Below, one piece after another: positions 25,667 through 33,801 of a DNA stretch of 64,000 bases. The notes under the pieces are model-generated. The model was given only the letters and a program-made list of their open reading frames with translations. It did not search any database and was not told the origin of the DNA. A program made the position numbers and the translations under genes. The stretch covers positions 248,001 to 312,000 of the forward strand of contig OZ242373.1 of the NCBI GenBank assembly GCA_965209065.1, in the 5' to 3' direction. Source of the DNA: CBDBUR01 sp965209065 (lineage in GTDB: Bacteria; Pseudomonadota; Alphaproteobacteria; JAPOUT01; G958296285). Within the stretch, counting starts at the first letter, position 1. Every line of letters begins with the position of its first letter.

Positions 25667-26914
25667 ATGGACAGAGGCAAGGTTGTTATTACAGGATTGG
25701 GGGTCGTTTCGCCTTTGGGTGTTGGAGCTGAGGCAAGTTGGCGCAATTTAGTTGCGGGAAAGTCTGGGGCGCGGACGATTACTCTTTTTGACAATATAGA
25801 AAGATTCCCTTGCACCATTGCGTGCGAGGTTGATGATGCTTTTAAGCTAGAAGATTGGATAGTAAAAAAAGAACTGCGCCGTTTGGATAGGTTCGTTGTG
25901 TTCGCGATTGCGGCGACCAAGCTGGCTTTCGACGATGCCGGCTGGCGACCTGAAACCGAAGAGGAGCGTTGTCGCACCGCTACGGCTATTTCCTCGGGTA
26001 TCGGCGGACTGAAGACGATAGAGGAAGGCAACGCCGATATGGTTGCAAAAAATAAGACGAGTCCTTTCTTTGTGCCGAAACTTTTAATTAATATGGCGGC
26101 GGGTCAGGTGTCTATTTACGAGGGGTTGAAGGGACCGATACAAGCGCCGGTTTCTGCTTGCGCGAGCGGCGCGCACGCTATTGGCGATGGCGCGGAGTTG
26201 ATAAGGCGCGGCGCGGCAGATGTCGTTGTGGCGGGCGGCGCGGAGGCTTCGATAACGCCTTTAGGGGTAGCGGGTTTTTGCTCTTGTAAAGCGATGTCAA
26301 CCAGGTTCAACGACACGCCCAAGAAGGCATCGCGCCCTTACGATAAGGACCGAGACGGCTTCGTGATGGGAGAGGGTGCTGCGGTTGTTGTGCTAGAAAG
26401 CGAGACGCACGCCAAAGCGCGCGGCGCTAAAATTTATGCTGAAGTGAAGGGGTATGGTATGTCGGGCGATGCCTACCACATAACCTCGCCTGAGCCAAGC
26501 GGCGATGGCGCTTACCGCGCGATGTTAGAAACGTTCAAGAGCGCCCAACTTTCGCCCGCGCAAGTTGGCTATATCAACACGCACGGCACGTCTACTCCTA
26601 TGGGAGATGAAATCGAAATTAAGGCGATAGAAAGACTTTATGGTGATGAAGCCGCGCGGCTTCATATTTCTTCGAGCAAGTCGGCGACTGGGCATTTGCT
26701 CGGAGCGGCGGGCGCACTGGAGGCGATTTTCTCTATCTTTGCATTGCGCGAGGGCAAAATTCCGCCGACTCTCAATTTAGACAACTGCAATGTTGAAACC
26801 TCTATTGACCTAACGCCGCACGAGACTCAGTCCAAGCCTCTCGATTATGTTATGAGTAATAGCTTCGGCTTTGGCGGAGCTAACGTTTCTTTAATCTTTT
26901 CCCATTATAAATAA
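25667..26914 (+). CDS. fabF: 3-oxoacyl-[acyl-carrier-protein] synthase II
   Basis: The 415-residue protein starts DRGKVVITGLGVVSPLGVG. It has the Cys-His-His triad of elongating ketosynthases: Cys in VSACASGAHAIGDG (about 165), His in NTHGTSTPMGDEIE (about 305) and His in SATGHLLGAAGALEA (about 341). It condenses malonyl-ACP with acyl-ACP and controls chain length and temperature response in the family. It is followed by mltG, as is common in alphaproteobacteria. Confidence 0.97.
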   Translation: MDRGKVVITGLGVVSPLGVGAEASWRNLVAGKSGARTITLFDNIERFPCTIACEVDDAFKLEDWIVKKELRRLDRFVVFAIAATKLAFDDAGWRPETEEERCRTATAISSGIGGLKTIEEGNADMVAKNKTSPFFVPKLLINMAAGQVSIYEGLKGPIQAPVSACASGAHAIGDGAELIRRGAADVVVAGGAEASITPLGVAGFCSCKAMSTRFNDTPKKASRPYDKDRDGFVMGEGAAVVVLESETHAKARGAKIYAEVKGYGMSGDAYHITSPEPSGDGAYRAMLETFKSAQLSPAQVGYINTHGTSTPMGDEIEIKAIERLYGDEAARLHISSSKSATGHLLGAAGALEAIFSIFALREGKIPPTLNLDNCNVETSIDLTPHETQSKPLDYVMSNSFGFGGANVSLIFSHYK

Positions 26915-27013
26915 ACCCTATGGATATAGGGGTATCATCCAGTCCCTTAGGGGAATCTATGGCTCGAGAGATTACGCCTGCGAGGGCGCGCAAACGCGGG
27001 ATTAAACTGCTTT

Positions 27014-27041
27014 TTGCCAAAAAGCTTTTGAGTGCTATACT
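27014..27041 (+). promoter_or_regulatory. Possible internal promoter upstream of mltG
   Basis: TTGCCA (27014-27019), 16 bp, TATACT (27036-27041, 5 of 6). The open frame of mltG extends upstream across this point, but a promoter here favours the later ATG at 27094 as the real start. Confidence 0.45.
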
Positions 27042-27093
27042 ATGGCTAGAGAAACTAGGAGACCTAGAGACAAAAAGCAAGAGAGTAGCGGAT

Positions 27094-28188
27094 ATGGAGA
27101 CGGAATTCACAAATAATGGCGGCGGTAACGCCAGTAATAATAAAGGAAAAGGGAAAGGTTTTTTCTATCCGTTGCGCGTGTTTGTTTTGGGGCTAACGGG
27201 TCTTGCGCTGACTTCTTTGGCTGCGTTTATTCTGCTGATAAACCTACACGGCGGGCGCGAGCAAAATCTGCTATTCATCGCCGACCCTAGGGGTGGCTGG
27301 CATTTAGCTCAAGAGCTTGAAAAGGCAGAGATTATTTCGAGTGCCGTTCTATTTCGCGCGGCGATTTCCCTGCATGCTGGCAAGGCGTTAAAGTCGGGGG
27401 AATATCACATCAACAAAGATGACAGCTATACTGACATTATCGCTAAACTTGTGAAGGGGAAATATGCTCGTTTTCGCTTCACTATTCCTGAGGGGCAAAG
27501 CCATCACGATATAAAAGAGGCTTTGCGTATAAACACTATTTTACGCGGAGAAATCGGCAAAACACCTGAGGAGGGAACCCTTTTACCTGAAACTTATTTT
27601 ATTCATCGCGGCAAGTATCGCCAACATGTTGTTCGGCGAATGCATAGTATCCACCAGCGTTTGGTTAAAAAACTATGGAACAATCGCGCAAAAGACTTGC
27701 CGTTAAAAACGGTAAGAGATGCGGTTATTCTCGCTTCTATTGTGGAGAAGGAAACAGGCATTCAAGGCGAGCGTGAAAAAATTGCTGGCGTGTTCATCAA
27801 TCGGCTAGACAAAAAAAGCTATATGCAACTTCAATCCGACCCGACGGTTATTTATGCTCTAACCGGCGGCAAGCCCTTTGGGCGCACACTCACCTATACC
27901 GATTTAAGAGTGGATAATCCTTATAACAGCTATAAGAATTACGGCTTACCGCCCGGCGCTATTGCGAACCCGGGGCGCGCGGCTTTGGAGGCGGTGATGA
28001 ACCCCGCCAAGACAAAGCACTTCTATTTTGTGGCAGACGGCACGGGCGGGCATGTGTTCGCTGAAACTTACGAGCAACATTTAGAAAATGTTAAAAAGTG
28101 GCGTGAAATACAAAATGGCGAAAAAAATGAGGAGAAGAAAGATAGCACGATTGCTGACAATAAGGAAGAATCCATTGCGAAAAACTAA
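27094..28188 (+). CDS. mltG: Endolytic murein transglycosylase (YceG-like)
   Basis: From the ATG at 27094 the protein has 364 residues. It has a cytoplasmic low-complexity start (NNGGGNASNNKGKGKG), one membrane segment (VFVLGLTGLALTSLAAFILL) and the periplasmic YceG domain. Family motifs are ILASIVEKETGI with the catalytic Glu (about 218), LQSDPTVIYALTGG and NYGLPPGAIANPGRAALEA. The enzyme cuts nascent peptidoglycan and helps set glycan length. The frame stays open 58 codons further upstream to 26920, but that segment (basic, no domain) contains a promoter-like sequence and seems not to be coding. The C-terminal tail is charged and repetitive in Glu and Lys. Confidence 0.93.
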   Translation: METEFTNNGGGNASNNKGKGKGFFYPLRVFVLGLTGLALTSLAAFILLINLHGGREQNLLFIADPRGGWHLAQELEKAEIISSAVLFRAAISLHAGKALKSGEYHINKDDSYTDIIAKLVKGKYARFRFTIPEGQSHHDIKEALRINTILRGEIGKTPEEGTLLPETYFIHRGKYRQHVVRRMHSIHQRLVKKLWNNRAKDLPLKTVRDAVILASIVEKETGIQGEREKIAGVFINRLDKKSYMQLQSDPTVIYALTGGKPFGRTLTYTDLRVDNPYNSYKNYGLPPGAIANPGRAALEAVMNPAKTKHFYFVADGTGGHVFAETYEQHLENVKKWREIQNGEKNEEKKDSTIADNKEESIAKN

Positions 28189-28194
28189 TTGGTA

Positions 28195-28857
28195 ATGCTC
28201 CAGAGCTCACACCAAGATAGGTTGATACCGCGCAAAGGTATTTTGTTTATTTTATCGTCGCCTTCAGGTGCGGGTAAAACGACTTTGGGTCGCTTGCTTT
28301 TAGAAAGCGAAAAGAATTTAGGCATATCTGTTTCTGTTACGACTCGCGCACCGCGCTCGGCGGAGGAGAACGGCAAGGATTACATCTTTGTTTCGGAAGA
28401 AAAGTTTGAGGCAATGAAAAACGCGGGTGCTTTTCTAGAACAAGCAGTTGTTTTCGGCAACCATTACGGCACCTTGCGCGCAGATGTAGATGACCTATTG
28501 AATGCGGGCAAGGATGTGCTATTTGATGTGGATTGGCAGGGCAGGCAGCAGCTCGCGGACGCGAAGGGCGCTGATGTTGTGAGTGTGTTCATTCTGCCGC
28601 CCGATGCTCACGCCTTGAAAAAGCGTCTAACCACGCGCGCTCAAGACGATGAGGAAGCCCGCAATTACCGAATGAAATTCGCCCCCAACGAGATAAGCCA
28701 TTATGCCGAATATGACTATATTATCCTCAATCACGATTTAGGCGATAGTTTGGTGAGTCTGCGCACGATTCTATTGGCCGAGCGCCTCAGGCGCGAGCGG
28801 CAAACGGGCTTGCGCCGATTTGTCGATGGGCTACTTGAGGAACTTCAACCCAGCTAG
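28195..28857 (+). CDS. gmk: Guanylate kinase
   Basis: The protein has about 220 residues from the ATG at 28195; a TTG at 28189 gives two more. It contains LSSPSGAGKTTLGRLLLE (P-loop), VTTRAPRSAEENGKDYIFVS (GMP-binding), and VLFDVDWQGRQQL. It phosphorylates GMP to GDP. It follows mltG by six bases and is last in the acpP-fabF-mltG-gmk cluster. Confidence 0.97.
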   Translation: MLQSSHQDRLIPRKGILFILSSPSGAGKTTLGRLLLESEKNLGISVSVTTRAPRSAEENGKDYIFVSEEKFEAMKNAGAFLEQAVVFGNHYGTLRADVDDLLNAGKDVLFDVDWQGRQQLADAKGADVVSVFILPPDAHALKKRLTTRAQDDEEARNYRMKFAPNEISHYAEYDYIILNHDLGDSLVSLRTILLAERLRRERQTGLRRFVDGLLEELQPS

Positions 28858-28873
28858 CTCCTATCGCATCTGT

Positions 28874-28910
28874 GGCATACCTCTGGGGCATACCTCTGTC
28901 ATACCCCTGG
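28874..28910. repeat. Short tandem repeat after gmk
   Basis: Three copies of GGCATACCTCTG or a variant follow one another at 28874, 28887 and 28899 (the last reads TCATACCCCTGG). No strong hairpin with a T-run is formed. Function unknown. Confidence 0.5.
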
Positions 28911-28944
28911 GCGCAAATAGCCTCAAAATAGCGAGATTCCTCTT

Positions 28945-28971
28945 TTGATTTTTTCATTTAGAGGCTATACT
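28945..28971 (+). promoter_or_regulatory. Promoter of the nuo operon with flanking inverted repeat
   Basis: TTGATT (28945-28950), a 15-bp spacer and TATACT (28966-28971, 5 of 6) precede nuoA. ATAGCCTC (28917-28924) is the exact inverse of GAGGCTAT (28961-28968), which overlaps the -10 box, so a dimeric regulator could bind here. An AAGAGG ribosome site lies just before the GTG at 29009. Confidence 0.45.
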
Positions 28972-29008
28972 AGGCACGATTCATCTAGTTCCAATTTAAG
29001 AGGTGCGC

Positions 29009-29374
29009 GTGGCTGATTTTCTTTACAATTATATGTCGATAGCTATTTTCATGGGGCTTGCGACGGCTTTGGGGTTGGCTTTAATGGTCTTGCCTTTTCT
29101 CATTGCGCCGAGCAAGAAGTATAAAAACAAGCTCCGCCCCTACGAGTGCGGCTTTGAGCCTTTTGATGATGCGCGCATGCCTTTTGACATTCAGTTTTAT
29201 CTTGTTGCGATTTTGTTTATCATTTTTGATTTAGAGATAGCCTTCCTGTTTCCGTGGGCGACGGCTTTTAGTGAAGTGGGTTTGTTTGGCTTTGCTTCGG
29301 TGATGGTGTTTTTGTTTGTGCTGACTATTGGTTTTATTTACGAGTGGCGGAAGGGCGCGCTTGAATGGAGTTAG
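29009..29374 (+). CDS. nuoA: NADH-quinone oxidoreductase subunit A
   Basis: The 121-residue membrane protein has three hydrophobic segments. Family residues are KLRPYECGFEPFDDARMPFD and FLVAILFIIFDLEIAFLFPW-like FYLVAILFIIFDLEIAF. I start it at the GTG at 29009, because AAGAGG (28997-29002) is six bases upstream. The GTG at 29003 is too close to that site. It begins the 14-gene complex I operon and overlaps nuoB by 10 bp. Confidence 0.96.
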   Translation: MADFLYNYMSIAIFMGLATALGLALMVLPFLIAPSKKYKNKLRPYECGFEPFDDARMPFDIQFYLVAILFIIFDLEIAFLFPWATAFSEVGLFGFASVMVFLFVLTIGFIYEWRKGALEWS

Positions 29375-29880
29375 AACAAAAAAACTGGGGAGAAGAATTT
29401 GACACTTTAAGCGCGAAGCTAAGTGATGAAGGTTTTTTCACTGCGCGTGCTGAGGATTTAATCAACTGGGCGCGCACGGGCTCCTTGATGTGGATGACTT
29501 TCGGGCTTGCTTGTTGCGCTGTTGAGATGATGCAAGCAAGCATGCCGCGTTATGATTTAGAAAGGTTTGGCACGGCACCGAGGGCTTCGCCGCGTCAGTC
29601 GGACGTGATGATTGTCGCTGGCACTTTGACGAATAAAATGGCGCCTGCTCTGCGCCGTGTGTATGATCAAATGCCGGAGCCGCGCTATGTTATTTCTATG
29701 GGGTCATGCGCGAATGGCGGGGGTTATTATCATTATTCCTATGCTGTGGTGCGCGGTTGCGATAGAATTGTGCCGGTGGATATTTATGTTCCCGGTTGTC
29801 CGCCCACTGCTGAGGCTTTGCTTTACGGCATTTTACAGCTCCAACGCAAAATTCGCCAAACGGGCACGATAGAAAGATAG
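29365..29880 (+). CDS. nuoB: NADH-quinone oxidoreductase subunit B
   Basis: The 171-residue protein carries the N2 [4Fe-4S] ligands: the Cys pair in TFGLACCAVEMM (about 50-51), Cys in ISMGSCANGGGYYHYS (about 113) and Cys in VPGCPPTAEALLYG (about 145). N2 passes electrons to quinone at the junction of the peripheral and membrane arms. The start lies inside the nuoA end. Confidence 0.98.
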   Translation: MELEQKNWGEEFDTLSAKLSDEGFFTARAEDLINWARTGSLMWMTFGLACCAVEMMQASMPRYDLERFGTAPRASPRQSDVMIVAGTLTNKMAPALRRVYDQMPEPRYVISMGSCANGGGYYHYSYAVVRGCDRIVPVDIYVPGCPPTAEALLYGILQLQRKIRQTGTIER

Positions 29881-29891
29881 AAGGCAGCACC

Positions 29892-30674
29892 TTGTCAAAA
29901 CAAATAGAACAACAAAGAGGCAAGAGGGGTGCGCAAGCGCGGATTGATAAAACGAACCTGCGCACGAAAAGCCAGCTCACCACGGAGCTAAAGAAACTTG
30001 GAGAATATATCAAGCAATCGCAGCCAAGCCTCATTTCTGCCGAGCTTGCTTATGGAGAATTGGTTTTAGAGCATCGGGCAGAGGGCATTGAAGATTTTCT
30101 TAAATTTCTGCGTGATGACTCTGACACGCAATTCAGTCAGCTTATGGATTTATGCGGCGTGGATTATCCTGAGCGCGCGAAGCGTTTTGATGTTGTTTAT
30201 CATCTGCTTTCTATGAAGCGGAATTTACGGCTGCGGGTGAAGGTTGCGCTTGACGAGAGCGAGACGATACATTCTGTCTCTATGGTTTATGCGACTGCCA
30301 ACTGGTTCGAGCGTGAAGCCTTTGACCTTTATGGCATTTTGTTTCACGCACACCCGGATTTGCGTAGAATTTTGACTGACTACGGCTTCGAGGGACACCC
30401 CTTGAGGAAGGATTTCCCGCTTACGGGTTTTGTCGAGACGCGTTATAACGAGAAGCGTCAGGCGGTTGTGTATGAGAAGGTTCAGCTCACGCAGGAGTTT
30501 CGCAACTTTGATTTTCTCAGCCCATGGGAGGGGTTGGACAAGCCGGAGGAGGAAGTTCTGCCGGTCAATTTTGGCGGCGCTGCTTTGGGTGATGAGGGGG
30601 CGGTGAAGGTTGTCGAGCGGCAAGACCCGCAGTTCGCTGACCCCGACAAAGACCACGATTCGAGAATATCATGA
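29892..30674 (+). CDS. nuoC: NADH-quinone oxidoreductase subunit C
   Basis: The 260-residue protein starts at a TTG at 29892, with AAGG upstream. Its first 40 residues (QQRGKRGAQARIDKTNLR) are basic and not part of the conserved fold. The signature is WFEREAFDLYGILFHAHPDLRR followed by TDYGFEGHPLRKDFPLTG. The C-terminal segment (after PWEGLDKP) is extended and acidic. It is a peripheral-arm subunit, separate from NuoD as in most alphaproteobacteria. Confidence 0.95.
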   Translation: MSKQIEQQRGKRGAQARIDKTNLRTKSQLTTELKKLGEYIKQSQPSLISAELAYGELVLEHRAEGIEDFLKFLRDDSDTQFSQLMDLCGVDYPERAKRFDVVYHLLSMKRNLRLRVKVALDESETIHSVSMVYATANWFEREAFDLYGILFHAHPDLRRILTDYGFEGHPLRKDFPLTGFVETRYNEKRQAVVYEKVQLTQEFRNFDFLSPWEGLDKPEEEVLPVNFGGAALGDEGAVKVVERQDPQFADPDKDHDSRIS

Positions 30675-30689
30675 TGGGGGAATATCATA

Positions 30690-31901
30690 ATGAGTAGTTT
30701 GGGTGCGAGCGGTATTCTGCAAAACGGCAAGGCGCCGCCGCGTGAGTTTCACTTAAATTTTGGACCGCAACACCCTGCGGCGCACGGGGTGCTGCGCTTG
30801 GTGCTACAGCTTGAGGGGGAGATTGTGCGGCGGGTCGATCCTCATATTGGCTTGCTCCATCGTGGCACGGAGAAGCTGATAGAGCATAAAACCTATCTAC
30901 AGGCGGTGCCTTATTTTGACAGGTTGGATTATGTCGCGCCCATCAACCAAGAGCATGCCTTTGCGCTTGCGGTAGAGAAGTTGCTGGATATAAAAGTGCC
31001 AAAGCGCGCGCAATATATTCGTGTTTTATATTCTGAGATTGGCAGGTTGTTGAGTCATCTGCTTAACATCACCACGCAAGCCTTGGATGTGGGCGCGCTC
31101 ACGCCGCCTCTGTGGGGTTTTGAGGAGCGCGAAAAGCTGATGGGTTTTTACGAGCATGCGTCTGGCTCTCGTATGCATGCGGCTTATATTCGTCCGGGCG
31201 GGGTCTATCGGGATTTGTCGCCCAACCTTATCTCCGATATTCACGGCTTCTGCACGCCCTTTCTCAAAGTGCTTGCCGATATTGAAGGGCTGATAACCGA
31301 CAACCGCATCTTCAAGCAGCGCAATGTGGATATAGGCGTGGTGAGTCCTGAGGACGCTCAAAACTGGGGCTTCACCGGCGTTATGTTAAGAGGCGCGGGG
31401 CTTGCGTGGGATTTAAGAAAGGCGCAACCTTACGAGTGCTACGAGGATTTAGATTTTGACGTGCCGGTCGGTAAAAACAGCGATTGCTATGATAGGTATT
31501 TGTTGCGCGTGGAGGAGTGTCGTCAATCGGTGCGGATTATCCGTCAAGTCATCGAGCAAATGCCTGACGGGGAAGTTGCGATTGAGAATCATAAAATATG
31601 GCCGCCGCGCCGTGAGGAAATGAAGCACTCTATGGAAGCGCTCATTCATCATTTCAAGCTATACACCGAGGGTTATCATGTGCCAGAGGGCGAGGTCTAT
31701 GCCGCAGTGGAAGCACCGAAGGGAGAGTTTGGGGTTTATCTTGTATCCAAGGGCACGAACAAGCCCTATCGGTGTAAAATTCGCGCACCGGGTTTCGCTC
31801 ATTTACAGGCGATGGATATGTTGTCGCAAGGTCATTTGCTTGCCGATGTTGCCGCCATTTTGGGTTCTCTTGATATTGTTTTCGGGGAGGTGGATAGATG
31901 A
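30690..31901 (+). CDS. nuoD: NADH-quinone oxidoreductase subunit D
   Basis: The 403-residue protein begins the conserved region with FHLNFGPQHPAAHGVLRLVL and contains PHIGLLHRGTEKLIEHKTY. It ends DIVFGEVDR, the usual NuoD C-terminus. It lines the quinone pocket with NuoB. GGGGGAAT upstream of the ATG serves as ribosome site. Its stop overlaps the nuoE start by 4 bp. Confidence 0.98.
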   Translation: MSSLGASGILQNGKAPPREFHLNFGPQHPAAHGVLRLVLQLEGEIVRRVDPHIGLLHRGTEKLIEHKTYLQAVPYFDRLDYVAPINQEHAFALAVEKLLDIKVPKRAQYIRVLYSEIGRLLSHLLNITTQALDVGALTPPLWGFEEREKLMGFYEHASGSRMHAAYIRPGGVYRDLSPNLISDIHGFCTPFLKVLADIEGLITDNRIFKQRNVDIGVVSPEDAQNWGFTGVMLRGAGLAWDLRKAQPYECYEDLDFDVPVGKNSDCYDRYLLRVEECRQSVRIIRQVIEQMPDGEVAIENHKIWPPRREEMKHSMEALIHHFKLYTEGYHVPEGEVYAAVEAPKGEFGVYLVSKGTNKPYRCKIRAPGFAHLQAMDMLSQGHLLADVAAILGSLDIVFGEVDR

Positions 31902-32473
31902 GTGTGCGCCGTCTTGCTAAGAAGCAGCCGAAGGATTTTGTTTTCAGCGATGAAAACAAACTCTGGGCAGAAGCGGAGATAAAAAAATATCCTGCGGGCA
32001 AACAAGCGAGCGCGGTTTTGGCTTTGCTATGGCGCGCTCAAAAGCAGGCGGGGGGCTGGTTGCCTGAGCCTGCCATTCGTTGTGTTGCTGACTTTTTGGG
32101 CATGCCACATATTCGCGTTTTAGAAATTGCTACTTTTTATACAATGTTTAATTTAGAGCCGGTCGGCAAAAATTTAATTCAAGTGTGCGGCACGACTCCG
32201 TGTTGGCTCGGTGGAGCGGACAACTTAAAGCAAATATGTAGCCGTCTCATCGGCAGGGAGGGGCAGGTGTCGCGTAATGATACGGTGAGCTGGAAGGAAG
32301 TTGAATGTTTAGGTGCTTGCGTTGATGCGCCGGTGGTGCAAATTAACGATGACTACTATGAAAACCTAGATCCTGATACCTTTGTGATGATGATAAACAA
32401 ATTAAAACTCGGCGAAGATATAATTGAATTTAAGACGGCGAAAAATAAGAACGCAAAAAGTGAGGCGGTATAA
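31898..32473 (+). CDS. nuoE: NADH-quinone oxidoreductase subunit E
   Basis: The 191-residue protein has the four [2Fe-2S] cysteines in IQVCGTTPCWLGG and VECLGACVDAPVVQIN. The helical part EIATFYTMFNLEPVGK precedes them. It forms the N1a cluster next to NuoF. It overlaps nuoD and nuoF (TAATG). Confidence 0.97.
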   Translation: MSVRRLAKKQPKDFVFSDENKLWAEAEIKKYPAGKQASAVLALLWRAQKQAGGWLPEPAIRCVADFLGMPHIRVLEIATFYTMFNLEPVGKNLIQVCGTTPCWLGGADNLKQICSRLIGREGQVSRNDTVSWKEVECLGACVDAPVVQINDDYYENLDPDTFVMMINKLKLGEDIIEFKTAKNKNAKSEAV

Positions 32474-33801
32474 TGTCTAAAAGCATAAAATTGCTATCGG
32501 ATTCTGACCGCATTTTCAAAAACCTGCACGGGACGCAAGGGGTTGATTTGGATTCCGCGCGTGCTAGAGGGGATTGGAAAGATACGGCTATTTTTCTTAA
32601 CAAGAGCCGCGAGGAATTGGTGGAGGCGGTGAAGGCTTCGGGCTTGCGAGGTCGTGGTGGCGCGGGTTTTTCTGCCGGCGCGAAGTGGGGTTTTATGCCA
32701 CCCGAAAAAGCAGGTGTGCCTCACTATCTTGTCGTCAATGCCGATGAGTCAGAGCCAGGCACTTGTAAGGACCGCGACATTCTACGCAACGAGCCGCATA
32801 AGCTGTTGGAGGGCTGCGCTATTGCCGCGCGCGCTATTGGTGCGAAGGTTTGCTACATCTATATCCGCGGTGAGTTTGTCGCTGAGCGCGAGGTTTTACA
32901 AGAAGCTCTCAACGAAGCGAGAGCGGCGGGGCTGGTTGGCAACAAGGCTTGCGGTTCAAGCTGGGATATTGATATTCACCTTCATCACGGCGCGGGGGCT
33001 TACATTTGCGGCGAGGAATCGGCTTTGCTCGAGAGTCTTGAGGGCAATAAGGGTATGCCGCGCATCAAGCCGCCTTTTCCTGCCAATATGGGTTTATATG
33101 GCGTGCCGACCACGGTCAATAATGTTGAAACCATTGCTGCCGTGCCAGAAATTCTGAGACGTGGCGCCGATTGGTTTAAGTCTATCGGGCGCGAAAATAA
33201 TAGCGGCACGAAAATATATTGTATATCAGGCCACGTGATGAAACCTTGCACCATTGAAGAGGCGATGGGAATTCCGCTTCGCACGCTTATCACAGAGTAT
33301 GCGGGCGGTGTGCGTGGCGGCTGGGATAATTTGCTAGCGATTATTCCCGGCGGTTCTTCTGTGCCTCTGCTACCGGCTGACCTGTGCAGAGAAGCCATCA
33401 TGGATTTTGACGGAATGGCAGAATTAGGTTCGGGGTTAGGCACGGGCGCGGTTATTGTGATGGATAAATCAACCGATATCATCAAAGCGATTGCGCGCAT
33501 TTCTTATTTTTATAAGCACGAGAGCTGCGGGCAATGCACGCCTTGTCGCGAGGGCACGGGCTGGATGTGGCGTATGATGGAGCGTATGGTGCACGGACAA
33601 ATTGAGATGGAGGACATCGACTCTTTGATGGACATAAGCAAAAGGGTAGAGGGGAACACCATCTGCGCTTTGGGCGACGCGGCGGCGTGGCCTATTCAAG
33701 GTTTGCTGCGTCACTTTCGCCCGATGATAGAAGAAAGAATTCGCCAGCGTCAGGCTGTTCCTGCTGCTAAAAGATATAACTATAATCGTAGAGGGAATTG
33801 A
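32473..33801 (+). CDS. nuoF: NADH-quinone oxidoreductase subunit F
   Basis: The 442-residue protein contains the FMN/NADH segment RGRGGAGFSAGAKWGFMP, NADESEPGTCKDRDI and the N3 [4Fe-4S] motif ESCGQCTPCREGTGW, with a further Cys in GNTICALGDAAAWP. It oxidises NADH and passes electrons into the chain of clusters. It ends RYNYNRRGN and overlaps nuoG. Confidence 0.98.
   Translation: MSKSIKLLSDSDRIFKNLHGTQGVDLDSARARGDWKDTAIFLNKSREELVEAVKASGLRGRGGAGFSAGAKWGFMPPEKAGVPHYLVVNADESEPGTCKDRDILRNEPHKLLEGCAIAARAIGAKVCYIYIRGEFVAEREVLQEALNEARAAGLVGNKACGSSWDIDIHLHHGAGAYICGEESALLESLEGNKGMPRIKPPFPANMGLYGVPTTVNNVETIAAVPEILRRGADWFKSIGRENNSGTKIYCISGHVMKPCTIEEAMGIPLRTLITEYAGGVRGGWDNLLAIIPGGSSVPLLPADLCREAIMDFDGMAELGSGLGTGAVIVMDKSTDIIKAIARISYFYKHESCGQCTPCREGTGWMWRMMERMVHGQIEMEDIDSLMDISKRVEGNTICALGDAAAWPIQGLLRHFRPMIEERIRQRQAVPAAKRYNYNRRGN

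Noticed and set aside
26920..27093. 58-codon N-terminal extension of MltG
   Set aside because: The segment contains a TTGCCA-N16-TATACT promoter-like sequence and shows no homology; the ATG at 27094 gives the usual MltG start before the membrane segment.
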